DNA from: Setoptus koraiensis
Lineage: Eukaryota > Arthropoda
Reading direction: 5' to 3'
Length of the DNA stretch: 64,000 nucleotides
Assembly (NCBI GenBank): GCA_048013815.1
Contig: CM106586.1
Location: 6,572,001-6,636,000, forward strand
Position 1 is the stretch's first letter. Every line of letters begins with the position of its first letter. A program made the translations under genes and the position numbers. The notes beneath the pieces are model-generated. The model worked only from the letters and a program-made list of their open reading frames with translations. It had not been told where the DNA came from and did not search any database. Below, piece after piece: positions 11,878-24,700 of the stretch.

Positions 11878-12168
11878 ATGTCATGGTTGCCTTCATCAGC
11901 ATCAACCACTCGACGACCTCTATCTAATTTGAATAATAGTGACCAATCCAATGCTAATAACCAATCATCATCATTATCATCATCATCATCTCAATCACAA
12001 AATAGGCAGATTGATGGAATCGCTCCAACTTTCCAAAAGAAACCATCCATTCTTCAAGAGGATGATGGACGTCGGCTTATATTCGAGTGTAGGATATTGG
12101 CCGATCCGCAGCCTATAGTCAAATGGCATCACAACGGTCAGCCTCTACCGTCAGCTCCTCGTTACAAG
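11878..12168 (+). CDS. Twitchin N-terminal exon (start of Ig domain 2; possible alternative start)
   Basis: The frame from the ATG at 11,878 (A at -3, in-frame TAA at 11,872) gives a Ser/Asn-rich leader. It then gives the first half of an Ig domain: DGIAPTFQKKPS, RLIFECRILADPQP, VKWHHNGQPL, up to RYK. The donor AAG then GTAAGC fixes the 3' edge in phase 0, and the second half of the same Ig starts at 12,791. The 5' edge is less sure. It may be a first coding exon of a shorter isoform. Alternatively the Ser/Asn leader (TCA/TCT repeats) may be intron and the real acceptor lie at 12,005 or 12,009 (AATAG, GCAG) for transcripts starting at 7,646. Confidence 0.8.
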
Positions 12169-12790
12169 GTAAGCAACAATTTGTCTTCATTATTTTTTTT
12201 TCTTTTCGCTTTAAATTTAGCGCCCTTTTGTGTTCGTTTTCTTGTTTTTTAAGAGCCTTTGTTTTATAGGCCAGCGAGCGTAATTAGTTGGCGCCCTTTT
12301 TTGTTTCTCTCTAATCACGTTGTGACACATTGCACATCTATTGTTGCATGCAGCTAGCAGTTCTATAATGCATGCTCACAATACGGTATGGTGTATGCGT
12401 ATCAGCCACTCTCTAGCAGCTTCAGCTGGGCGACAACAACAATGTAACAGCGAGCACGTGCGCGCAACACAATGCATCCTGTGTGTGTAAAAATGGCTGG
12501 CCATTTCGCTTGGCACAAATCGAACTTTTTGCAACCGATCAACAAGTGCCCGTTGTCTGGTCCAGTTTCGCCCCCAAGCTGGTGGCGAATGTCAATTTAT
12601 TCGATTTGTAAATTTATTCGATTTGTAGATTTATTCGATTTTGTCGAACGTATGTTAATGTAACAGCTATGGCACGTCTCAAGTAGCGCACCTAGTTAAT
12701 CAAAAGATATCCTATTGGATTTTTTTCTCATTTGCAACCACCGAATACCCATCATTATCATCACGCCATCACCGCTATTATTACCGCTAG
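12169..12790 (+). other. Twitchin intron within Ig domain 2 (622 bp)
   Basis: The donor is GTAAGC and the acceptor ATTACCGCTAG. Its removal joins RYK to IDVKKDGNCYTG and restores a full Ig fold. It contains a 17-base tandem repeat at 12,594-12,645. Confidence 0.88.
12594..12645. repeat. 17-bp tandem repeat, three copies
   Basis: The unit AATTTATTCGATTTGTA occurs twice exactly and a third time with small changes, inside the twitchin intron. Confidence 0.9.
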
Positions 12791-15700
12791 ATTGATGTCA
12801 AAAAAGACGGCAATTGTTACACAGGTCAATTAGAAATACAGAATATAACCATAGAAGATGCTGGCAAATACAAAGTGGTGGCTAAAAATGAACTGGGCGA
12901 ATCTCAGGCATCAATTAGTTTAAATTTTGATGCCGACGAAGCGGCCGCCCCGGCGGATGGCATCAAGCCAACATTCATTGAAAAGCCAGTAATAAATCAA
13001 TCAAACAATTGTTCATTGATACGATTTGATTGCAAATTATTAGCAGATCCAAAGCCACACATTCAATGGTTACACAATGGAGAACCCATCAATTTACAAG
13101 ATAGTAAATACAAAAATGTTCAAAGTATTTTGGTGGCTCAAGAGCATGATGACAAAACAACAACAACAGCTAACGCTACCAGCAGTAGCAATGTCTATTT
13201 AGTGACGCTTCAATTGAAAGATGTAGACTCTGTATTAAGTGGCGATTACAAGTGTATCGCCACCAATAAACATGGTCAAAGTCAAGCTTCTATTTGTTTA
13301 AATTTCGATAAAGGCAAACCGAAGCTTCCTGAGGGTTGGGCGCCAAAATTTCCACGAAAACCAACAATCAGGCAATCAGGTTCAAGTTTGATATTAGAAT
13401 GTTTACTAGATTCAAAACCAAAACCTATTATAACATGGTATCACGGTTCAGATGTAGTACATCAAGATGCTAGACACGTGATGTTGGAAACACCAGTCAG
13501 AACAAAAGCCGAATTGTTATCGTTAGGCTTGAGGGAGGCAGATATTATTGCATTAGGTGGCGATATTGAGTTGGGGGGCTCTACATCGTCATCGGCAAAA
13601 TTAAGTTCGTCATCGTCGTCGCTCATAAAAGATGTTTACATATTAACCATGGAAATAATATCTCCAACAACTACAGATGGTGGCTCATACAGATGTAATG
13701 CCCAAAATAATTTGGGTGAATCAAATGCCAATATTTCGCTCAATTTTCAAGGGGCTCAGCAAGTTATAACCGAGGAGGATGAAGACGAAGCAAAAAGTGC
13801 AGAACAAACAAAACAACAAATGAGGAGATCTAGCAACGAATCTAATGCTTCTAGCACTTCTAGTCTACAACCGAAACTCTTGTCAAAGCCACAAATAATA
13901 TTTGAAAATGAAAGTCGTCTAGTTAGAATGGAATGTCACGTGTGGTCGAGCTTGAAGGCCAAACAGCTCACATATGAATGGTTCAAAGAATCGTCATTAA
14001 TTAAGAGCTCTAGCAGTTTTAAGCAATCTATAAAAACCTTGGGAACTAGTAATGGTGGTCAGGAGTACTTGGTAACGATGGACATAGCAGATGTTAATGA
14101 CAAACACAGTGGTCCATACAAGTGCATAATTAAGAATGATCATGGTGAGACCACTGCATCAATAAATTTGCAACTATCAACAGAAGAACAACAAAATCAC
14201 CAAACATCTAATCAAGAAGATCTGACTTCTACGGGCAAAGCACCAACTTTTGTTAAAAAACCGGAAATAATACCTTCTGAAAATGGAAATGCTATCAAGA
14301 TGATATGTCTGGTAAAGTCATCAACACGTTTAACAATATCATGGTTCAATGATGGCCAACAGGTTCTATTTGATGAACGAGTCAAACAATCGACCAAATT
14401 AGATCACGATGAACAAGTTTATACAATTTGTTTGGATATCAAAGATGTTCAAATAAGCGATGCGGGAGTGTATAAATGTCATATCAAAAATATACATGGA
14501 GAATGTACAGCAAATCTATCTTTGAACATAGAGGTGATTCCGATTATCATACAGAAACCAAAGATTGTGAAAAAAGATAAGAAATTACGTAAGATCACAA
14601 TAGAGTGCTTAATTGGCAGTAATGAACAACCTGAATGTGTGTGGGAGAAAGAACAATCCAAGGTTCGCCAAGATTATAGGCATAAGACTGAAGTTAAGAA
14701 AGTTACAAAAGGTCAATATGCTGTAAGCTTGGACATAAACTCTGCAACATCTAATGATTCTGGTCAATATAGGTTAGTGGCTCGCAATGAAAAAGGTGAA
14801 ACAATCTCTGAGCCAGTGCATGTTGATATGGATAGTGATGGCGAAGATGGAAAAGAATCAGGTGATAAGAAGCCAAAAATAACAGATAAACTACAATCCA
14901 AGACGTGCACTGTTGGTGAAACCATTGAACTTGTGTGTAAATATAAGTGCACAGAAAAAGTCACTATAACTTGGAGAAAGAATACTCGAATTATAAGAGA
15001 ATCCTCTTCGTATAGCGATCAAGTTGTAAAAATTGAAAGCGACTCCAACTCAAGCCGACTTATCCTCAAGAACGTCAACAAAGATAGCCAGGGTACTTAC
15101 ACAGTTTCGATCACAAACAGTCATGGCTCTGAAGAGAGCGAAGCTATTGTGACAGTAAATGAGAAGCGACAACAAAAGCGTCAAGATGATGAAGAGGAAC
15201 AAGCTGAAGAGGAACAAAAGCGTGACATCAAAAAGAGAAAGGATGAAGAGCAAAAACAACAACAAGATGGGGATGTTCCAATGGATGTTGATGATGTTCC
15301 CAAACGAAGTGCGGTAGGAGACGAGAATGTTTCACCCGCTGAATCTCGTCGAACATCAAACGCCTCGACAATCGGTAACGAGGAACCTGCATCCAGGAAG
15401 ATTTCCAAAAAGAAAAAAGTAACTCCAAATCTACTATCTCCATCACAAGTGACCAATGAAGCATCGACGAATGAAGATATCGTTGAGGAGGAACAACAGA
15501 AACCAAAGAGAACACTAAGCAAGAAGCGTTTATCAAGTAGTATAAAACCTCTCAAGCCTAATGATGAAGAATCGCCTATGGATACATCAGCTGCAAACGA
15601 GGATGAAGTTGCCCGAAAGCCTAGCGTCAAAAAGCGTTTGTCGACCTCATCCACAGCATCTAAGGCTGATAGTGTTTTAGATAAATTAGAACATCCAGAA

Positions 15701-18700
15701 TTGGGGGAACAGAGCGATGAAAAGCCCAAGGTCAAGAAAGTTAAGAAGATTGTCTCTGTAAAGAAAAAGAAGTCACCACTAGATGTCGATGGAAGCTCGC
15801 CATCAAACAGTCGCGCAAGCAGTAGAAGAAACTCAAATGAATCTGTTGCTTCTATAGCATCAACTGTTACGGGAATTGGAGCACAACAACAAGATTTGTC
15901 ATCATCTTCATTGTTACGCAAGTCTAGCTCAGCGTCTCAACGAGATGATCAGGAAGCTCAGCAAAGCGATTCAATAGTAGATACAATGCAACAACCTAAG
16001 AGAACTACATCAACGTCATCCTTGAGTGGCGCTAAAACAATGAATAAAGCTAGCGAAAACTCGCTAGGTCCTGAGGGAGTCAACGGCACTAATAAAGCAG
16101 ATGACAATGCTACATCGTTGTTACCGCCTCACAAGAGGACACCATCTGCTAAGAGGGCTTCGGTGAAGTCTATGAAATCATCTTTAGCTGATGTTGATGA
16201 GCAGAATACATTGGAGATACAAGTTAATGATGGAAAGTTGGGAACAACTAAACCACTTAAGAAACGTCTAAGTACAAAAAGTAAAGAAGGTAAAGATACT
16301 GAGGGTAATGTGAGCAATGATAATACCCCAAGAGCATCTATAAGCGAACCAGTTTCAACAAGCAGAAAATCGTCATCAGCATCTTCTATCAATGATCAAG
16401 CAAGTGAGCCACAAGCAAATACTAAACAGCAAGTGCCCTCAGTGAGATTGAATAGAGATAGAATTCCATCAGTGTCTGTAGAACCTGCGGCCACTCATAC
16501 AACACAAGATAGCCAGAAGCTTGACCAACCAAAATCGCAGACATCATCTTCATTGTCGGCCAGGCGCCGATTATCGTCTCAACAAAAACAAGAACAAGAG
16601 ACCTCTGATAATTCTAATGCTAAGTTGCGTGATACTCCTAGCCCAAGACTGAGTATAAGCAGTAGTCATGATGAAAGTCAAGAACGTCAACTAGAGCAAC
16701 AACAAAGTGAAGAAGATAATAACGATGGTTCCCAAAAGAGACGTAGAGGAACTTATGATGGACTGAGAGGTGATTTGAGCGATAGCGAGCAGCCACAATA
16801 CCGTGGTAGATCAAACAGAGAATCGATATCTCCAACACAACAAAACACGTTATTTCCAAACATGCCAGGAGGTAGAGAACGTACTCCTGAGCAACGACAA
16901 GGCTCAGAGGGTCCAAGCAGTAGGAGGGGTAGTCTATTACCGATACCGGATAGTCCTGGCGACTCTCGCCGACCTTCTATAATAGTACCTGACGATAATA
17001 AATTGAGACCTGGTGAGATCGCGGATCGAAGGCGTCGCTCCTCAATCGATGTCCGTCGCGCTTCGGCTATCGAGGTAGAGGCTGCTGATAGGCCCTCCAC
17101 TCCGTTGAAAGCAACGGGAAAGAAGCCTGCAATCATAGATTTTCAAGACAACGTATCAGGAACTGAAGGTCATACGTCCTATCTCACATTCGGTGTGGAG
17201 GGCGATCCTGTGCCTAATCTGCGTTTCTTCAAGGGAGACTCTGAAATCTATGAAGGTGGGCGCTATCATGTTGTTACAGATGGTGATACTAATACAGTTC
17301 ATTTTTGTATCAGAAAATCCAAACCAATGGATGAATCGAGATACAAAATAATCGCATCTAATATTCATGGCGAAGACACAGCTTACATTCAGTTGTTTGT
17401 CTCAGATGAGTCTGGTATGGACTTTAGAGCGATGCTTAAGCACAGACAATATGCCAAATGGAAACGGGACCAAGATGACCCAAATTGGGGCAATCTGAAA
17501 GGTGTTGAAGAGGAAAGGTTGGCTCAAATTAAAGAACCTAAACGACCTGACAACTTCATAAAACCCTTGCAGAACCAAAAAGTTAAACAAGGCAAAGACC
17601 TCAAGGTTAGATTTGAGTGTGTTTTCTCCAAGTCTGGGGTCAAAGCCAAATGGTACAGAAACAACAAAGAAATATATCCAAACAACAAGTTTCATTTGAA
17701 CTCGACAGGAGATTTACACGTTCTAGAGATCAATTCACCATTTGTAGATGATGGTGGAAAGTATACTTGCCAGTGCTTGGATACTAAATGTTCGGCAATG
17801 TTGGAAGTTGAAGAACCCGATCCAGTTTACAAGTTCACCAAACTCTTACCAAAAGCTAAAGGTCAATACCTATACCGAGAGCTAGTTTTAGAATGCACAT
17901 GTAACAGCTACAGAGCTCAAGTTACTTGGTTCAGGGATCATGAATGCAAAAATCCAATAGAACCTAGTGAGAAATACGCCATGGAATTGGACAAATTTGG
18001 TAAGAAGTTTCTTAGAATTAAAGATTGCCAATTTACTGACAGTGGTGACTATTGTTGCCGTATTAATTCGAATCACGATGAAGTCACTAAGACTACCATT
18101 CAAATTAGTGAGAAGAAATTTCAAATAATGAAACCACTATACTCACAACGAGCGATTGAAGATGATAAAGTTGTGCTCGAGTGTGAGGTGGACGAGTATG
18201 ACGCAAAGGTCAAGTGGTATAGAAAAGATCGTGAAACCGGCAAGTGGAAAGAACTGAAACCCGAAGCGTTGAAATCAAAGGAAATCCAAGTTGACGGTAA
18301 AAAACGTCGTCTGATAATCAAAAAATGCAAATGCTCCGACGAATGCGAATACAAATGTTGTACAAATGCCGACGAGACATCTGCTGAGCTATTCGTAGAA
18401 CCCTCAAACAAGTGGCGTAAACGATTGGAGGATATCACCGTGGTAGAAGACGAGGCGTTGGTGCTAGAGGTTGAAATGATGGAACGTAAACCTGGCACAA
18501 GTCTAGTCTGGTTTAAAGGCAGTAGGGAGATTGGATCACAAGGTGGCGCAATGCAAACAACAGCTGACGAACGAGTAACATTCAAGTCGATAGATGAGAA
18601 GCAACAGTTGATTATTGAACATTCTAAGCCATCAGATGCCGGCGATTGGAGTGTCTCGTGCGGTAAGTTGAAATGTGCATGTAAAGTAACAGTGCTACCA

Positions 18701-21700
18701 GCCGAAAAGGCCCCAAAGATAAACTTTCCGACCGGAAATATAGTCGCAGAAGTTGGCAAACCTCATCAGATTGAGATACCATACAAGATAGAAGGAACGC
18801 GTCAATCAAAACCCGTCGCCACTTTAATGCGGAATGGTCAGCCAGTACCAAAAGAGAAATGTGAGGTCATAATCAAAGATGATAAAATAATTCTCAAATG
18901 GCGCTCTCCGCAGAGAGATGATGGTGATGAAAACTATGAGTTTGTCTTCGAGAATGCCAAAGGTAAGCAGTCGAAGAAATTCAAAATGGATGTACAAGGA
19001 CCTCCTGGCCCACCAGAGGGACCGCTGAAAGTGAGCGATGTTTTCAAAGATAAATGTAAACTTAAGTGGGAACGTCCCAAAGACGATGGAGGCTGTCCTA
19101 TCGCTCATTATGTGGTCGAGCGCCAAGAGATTGGTAGCGGTCGTAGCACATGGACCGAGTGCGGAGTTTCACCAGACTGCTCATTTGAATGTACAGACCT
19201 AACACCAAAGAAAGAATATCGTTTTAGAGTGAAGGCTGTGAACAAAAAAGGTGCCTCAGAACCACTCACTATGCCAAACACAATAATAGCGAAAGACCCA
19301 TACGATTCACCTACAAAACCGGAAGATGTCGTCGTTGTAAATTGGGACAAAGATTTCGCTGATCTTGAATGGAAAGCACCGGAAAAAGATGGCGGTGCGC
19401 CTATTGAGAAATACATCATTGAAGGCAAAGACAAATTTGCTTCGGATTGGTCAAAATTGATGGAAGTTCCAGCTAGCCAGGGTTGCCTTGCACACGTAAC
19501 AGAAAATCTCAGAGAGGGCTCAACTATGCAATTCCGTGTTCGAGCTGTGAACAAAGCTGGCCCAGGCGAGCCAAGCCAAGCGACGAAGCCTGTCATCCTG
19601 AAGGCCCGATTTGTCAAGCCATATATAGCAGGTCAAGGACTAACTAACATTGTTGTGAAGAAGGGTCGTCCGATCAGGTATGAGATAAGCTTCGGAGCTG
19701 AGCCTCCTCCTGAGATAACATGGATAGCAAACGATCAAGAACTAAAGAAAGAAATAGGTCATATTGAGATTGATAATATGGAAAAGAAGACCATTCTCCA
19801 GGTCACAAATACCACTAGAATCGATAGCGGCCGCTACAAGCTGATTTTGAAGAATTCTTCGGGTCAGGTCTGCAGTGAAGCCGATGTTGTGGTCTTGGAC
19901 AAGCCCAGCAGGCCAGAAGGACCTATCGTGGTTGAGGAAATAAGATCTGATCAGATGACAATCAAATGGCGCAAGCCTAAAGACACCGGTGGTCAAGATC
20001 TAGATGGCTATGTCATAGAAAAGATGAATCCTGAGAATGATCGATGGGTACCAGCCGGAGAATGTGGACCAGATTGTGAATCTTTCACCATCAAAGGACT
20101 CATCAAGAACAAAAAATACAAATTTAGGGTCAGGGCCAAGAACAAGGAGGGTGAATCAGAAGCCCTCGAAACCACGGAACCCATTCTTGCAAAGGATCCT
20201 TATGAGGAGCCTGGAAAACCTGGAGCGCCATCAATTATTGATTGGTCCGCAAATCATGCAGATTTAGAATGGACCAAGCCAACGAACGACGGTGGAGCAC
20301 CTATCGAAGGCTATATCATAGAGATGAGACCCATTGATAAAATAGGTGCCACATGGGAGCAGGCCGCTGAAGTGTCAGGTCCTGACACCAAAGCTACTGT
20401 CTTTGGCTTAATCAAAGGTCAGAAGTATCAATTCAGGGTGAAGGCTAAGAACAAAGCCGGTCCCGGAGAGGCTAGTGAAGCTTCGCAAACTCTCTTGGCG
20501 AAAGAAAGGAACCTTGCTCCCAAGATCAATAAAGCCAACTTGAAGCCCATTAGAATCAAAGCTGGTGAACAAGTTAAATTTGATGTTGAAATAGAAGGTG
20601 AACCAGCACCTGAGGTAACATGGTTTTTCAAGGGTCAACCTCTGGTCAATGGCCAAAACAATGGCCAGGTGACCCTGGATCAACCTGAGTACGAATCTCA
20701 TCTTACTCTAAAGGATTGTACTCGTGCAAACAGTGGAACTTATACTATCAAAGCTAAAAATGCAAACGGCTCTGACGAGGCTGAAGTGGAAGTAGTCGTC
20801 CTAGGCAAGCCCTCAAAACCGAAGGGTCCACTTGATGTCAGCGATGTTCATGCAGACGGTTGTACATTAAACTGGAAAAAACCAGAAGATGATGGTGGTA
20901 GTGAAGTAACCAATTACATAGTTGAAAAACGTGAGGTGGGTTCGAACGAACCATGGTCGAAAGTTTCCAGTTGTGTCATGAATGAATCGGTCAAGGTGAG
21001 ACACTTGGTTCCTGGGACCAAGTATGAATTCCGCGTTATCGCCGAAAATCTTTACGGTACTAGTGAGCCTCTCGTCACTGAGAAGCCTGTACTCGCTAAA
21101 TCTCCTTACGACACTCCTGGTGCGCCTGGAGCACCTCAAGCTGCCGAGACTACGGACAATTCAATCACTCTGACGTGGACCAAACCTAAGAACGATGGTG
21201 GCGCCCCTATTCAAGGATATGTCCTGGAGAAGAAGGGACCCGGGGATGATAATTGGACCAAAGTAACTACCGAGCCCATCACTGGCGAGAAATTCAAGGT
21301 AGGAAACCTGAAAAAGAATAGTGATTATGAATTTAGAGTGGCGGCAGTTAATGAAGCTGGTAAAGGAGACTACTCTGAGGCGAGCGGTAAAATAACTGCT
21401 CGGCCTCCGGCAAGTCCATGTAAGATCGATGGCGGTTATGTGATGCGCGATATAACCGTGAAGGTTGGTGAAAACTACAAAATAGAGGTACCTTTCACTG
21501 GATTTCCCATACCCAAGGTGGAATGGGTGCTCAATGGTGATGTGCTGAATTTAGATTCGCCAGCTAACAAAGGCAGACTGGTCGGTGAAGCAACGGAGAC
21601 ATCAATCATTCTTGAAAACAAAAATGCTCAACGGGGAGACGATGGTAACCTTGTCCTCAATATCTCTAATGAGCAGGGTTCGGACAGTACCTCATGCAGG

Positions 21701-24700
21701 ATTCATGTCGTTAGTGCTCCGTCGCCGCCCGAAGGACCTCTCCAGATCACGGACATGACACCTGAGACATGTTCGCTGTCGTGGAAGCCGCCGTTAGATG
21801 ACGGTGGTGCGCCTATCGGCAACTATGTCGTCGAACGTCAAGATCAGGCAACCATGCAATGGGTGAAATGTTCCAGCTTCGTGCGTGGAACTCACTATGA
21901 AGTCGTGGGCCTAGAACCGAATCACAAGTATATGTTCAGGGTGATGGCAGAGAACCAGTACGGTCTGTCGAAGCCATTGGAGAACCCAGACGGACAGCCA
22001 GTGACAGCTAAATTTCCATTTGATGTGCCTGGCGCACCCGGAGTGCCCGATGTTGTTGACTATGACGAGACTAGTGCAACTCTTACATGGCCCAAACCGA
22101 CTAATGATGGCGGCGCTAAAATACAAGGCTACCGATTGGAGATGAGGGACAATAGTGGTGATGGCGAGTGGGTGCCTGTCGCTGGCGACAAAGCCCTGAT
22201 AAAGGATAATGTATACAAGGTTGAGGGCCTGACAACTGGCCACAAATATGAATTTAGAGTGAAAGCTAAAAATGTAGCCGGAATGTCACTTCCAAGTGGC
22301 ACATCCAACGAGGTTGAAGCTAAATCACGTTTCAATCCACCCAGCAAACCGAGAGATTTGAAGGCAGCTAAAATTGGTAAAAACCACGTTGACCTTCAAT
22401 GGGAGCCACCCATCAGCGATGGTGGGTCCAAGGTAGTTGGTTATGTTGTTGAACGAAAGGACGCCAGCTCCAACTATTGGATTAAAGTTAATGACTCGCC
22501 ATGTCTAGACGCTCAGTGCCATTGTCCGAACTTGATTGAAAACGCCGAATACGATTTTAGAGTTTTCGCCGTGAATGAAGCCGGCAAAAGTGAACCTTGT
22601 TGCACAATAACTCCTGTAAAGGTAGAGGAATTTCCCAATGGCAAAAAACCAGAAGTTATCAAGGGACCAACATCTAAAGAGATCTCGATAGGTGACCAGT
22701 TGACGCTCGAATGTGAGGCAACGGGAAATCCAACGCCGCACGCTAGATGGTTCAAGAATGGCAAAGAAGTAATTCTCAATCAAAGAGTGAAAGCGACAGA
22801 AACGGAGAATGGAGTTTTCACTTTAACAATCACCGAAGTCATGCCAAACGATGATGGTGATTACACATGTCAGGTGACAAATCCATTAGGTAGCGACAAA
22901 TGTAGTTGCAGTATAACCATTGGTGCACCACCAGAGATAGTGCGTTGTCCTCAGGAGATAAATGCTTGCGAGCATGATAATGCTAAAATTAAAATTCCAT
23001 TTTCCTCATCTATGCCAGTGGAGGTGCAAGTTTTGAAAGATGGCAAGCCCATAAGTGAGAGCGGTGAAAATGGATCCGCTGGTGCAAGGGTGGCCTACAC
23101 TGTCTATGACGACTTCCTCACTGTGCAAGTGAACGATGTTAACAAATCAGATGAGGCTAAATACAAAGTCATAATCAAGAACAAAAGTGGCAAAGCTGAA
23201 GCCCAATTCGATCTTAACGTAACGGGACTACCCGGCGCACCGAAAGGCCCGTTGGAATTGAGCGATATTACAGAAAATTCCGCCACTGTCGGCTGGAAGG
23301 CACCAGACAACGATGGCGGAGCACCAATAGAGGGCTATGTTGTTGAAATGTTGTCCGAAGACACTCCAAACGCTACTTGGGAACCAGTGGTTGAGGTTTC
23401 TAGTCCCGCCACAAAAGCCAAAGTGAAAGGATTGAAAAAGGGAAAGAAATATAAGTTCAGAGTGAAGGCCATCAATAAGGCTGGGCCAGGTAAACCTAGC
23501 GAAGAGTCGGCCTCGTTCGTAGCTAAAGAACAAAATTCCGTTCCCAAGATAAACCGTGACCAATTGAAGCCTATTAGAATCAAGGCGGGCGAGCAACTCA
23601 AATTGGATGTAGATGTTGCCGGTGATCCGGTGCCCGAGATAACTTGGACTTTCGATGATCAGCCGATTGTTGATGGACAAAATAATGGCCAAGTTAGCCT
23701 AGTTCAGCCCGACAACGAAACACATTTGGGTATTAAGAACTGTCAACGAGCTAATAGTGGTATTTATAAGATAAGAGCCAAAAACGAGAACGGTTTCGAT
23801 GAAGCTGAAGTAGAGGTGATTGTTTTAGGGAAGCCAGGGAAACCCGAGGGTCCCCTTGATGTTAGCGATGTGCACGCTGAGGGTTGCACTTTAAGCTGGA
23901 AAAAGCCAAAAGACGATGGCGGCAGCGAACTGACCAACTACATAGTTGAGAAACGTGAAGTGGGCTCAGACGCCCCTTGGTCGAAAGTTTCCAGTTGCGT
24001 TTTAAGTGAATCACTCAAAGTGCGCCACCTAAAACCCGGCACAAAGTATGAATTCCGCGTTATCGCCGAGAATCTCTATGGCACGAGCGAGCCCCTTGTT
24101 ACTGAAAAGCCTATAGTCGCTAAATCTCCTTACAACACTCCTGGTGCGCCTGGAGCTCCTCAAGCTGCCGAGACTACGGACAATTCAATCACTCTGACGT
24201 GGACCAAACCTAAAAACGATGGTGGCGCCCCAGTTCAAGGGTACATCTTGGAGAAGAAGGGACCCGGGGATGATAATTGGACCAAAGTAACTACCGAGCC
24301 CATCACTGGCGAGAAATTCAAGGTAGGAAACCTGAAAAAGAATAGTGATTATGAATTTAGAGTGGCGGCAGTTAATGAAGCTGGTAAAGGAGACTACTCT
24401 GAGGCGAGCGGTAAAATAACCGCACAACCGCCAGCGCGTCCCTGCAAAATTGACAGTGGTTTTATAATGCGCGACATAACTGTAAAGGTCGGGGAGGAGT
24501 ACAAGATTGAGGTACCATTCACAGGATTTCCGAGACCTAAAGTGGAATGGTCAGTGAATGGAACTGTTATATTACCAGATCAGCCTCCTAATAAAGACCG
24601 TGTTTTCAGCGAAGTCAATGAAAGCTTCATCATCTTGCTGAATAAGAGTGCCAAACGTGAAGATGATGGTCTATTAACATTGAACATATCTAACGAATTG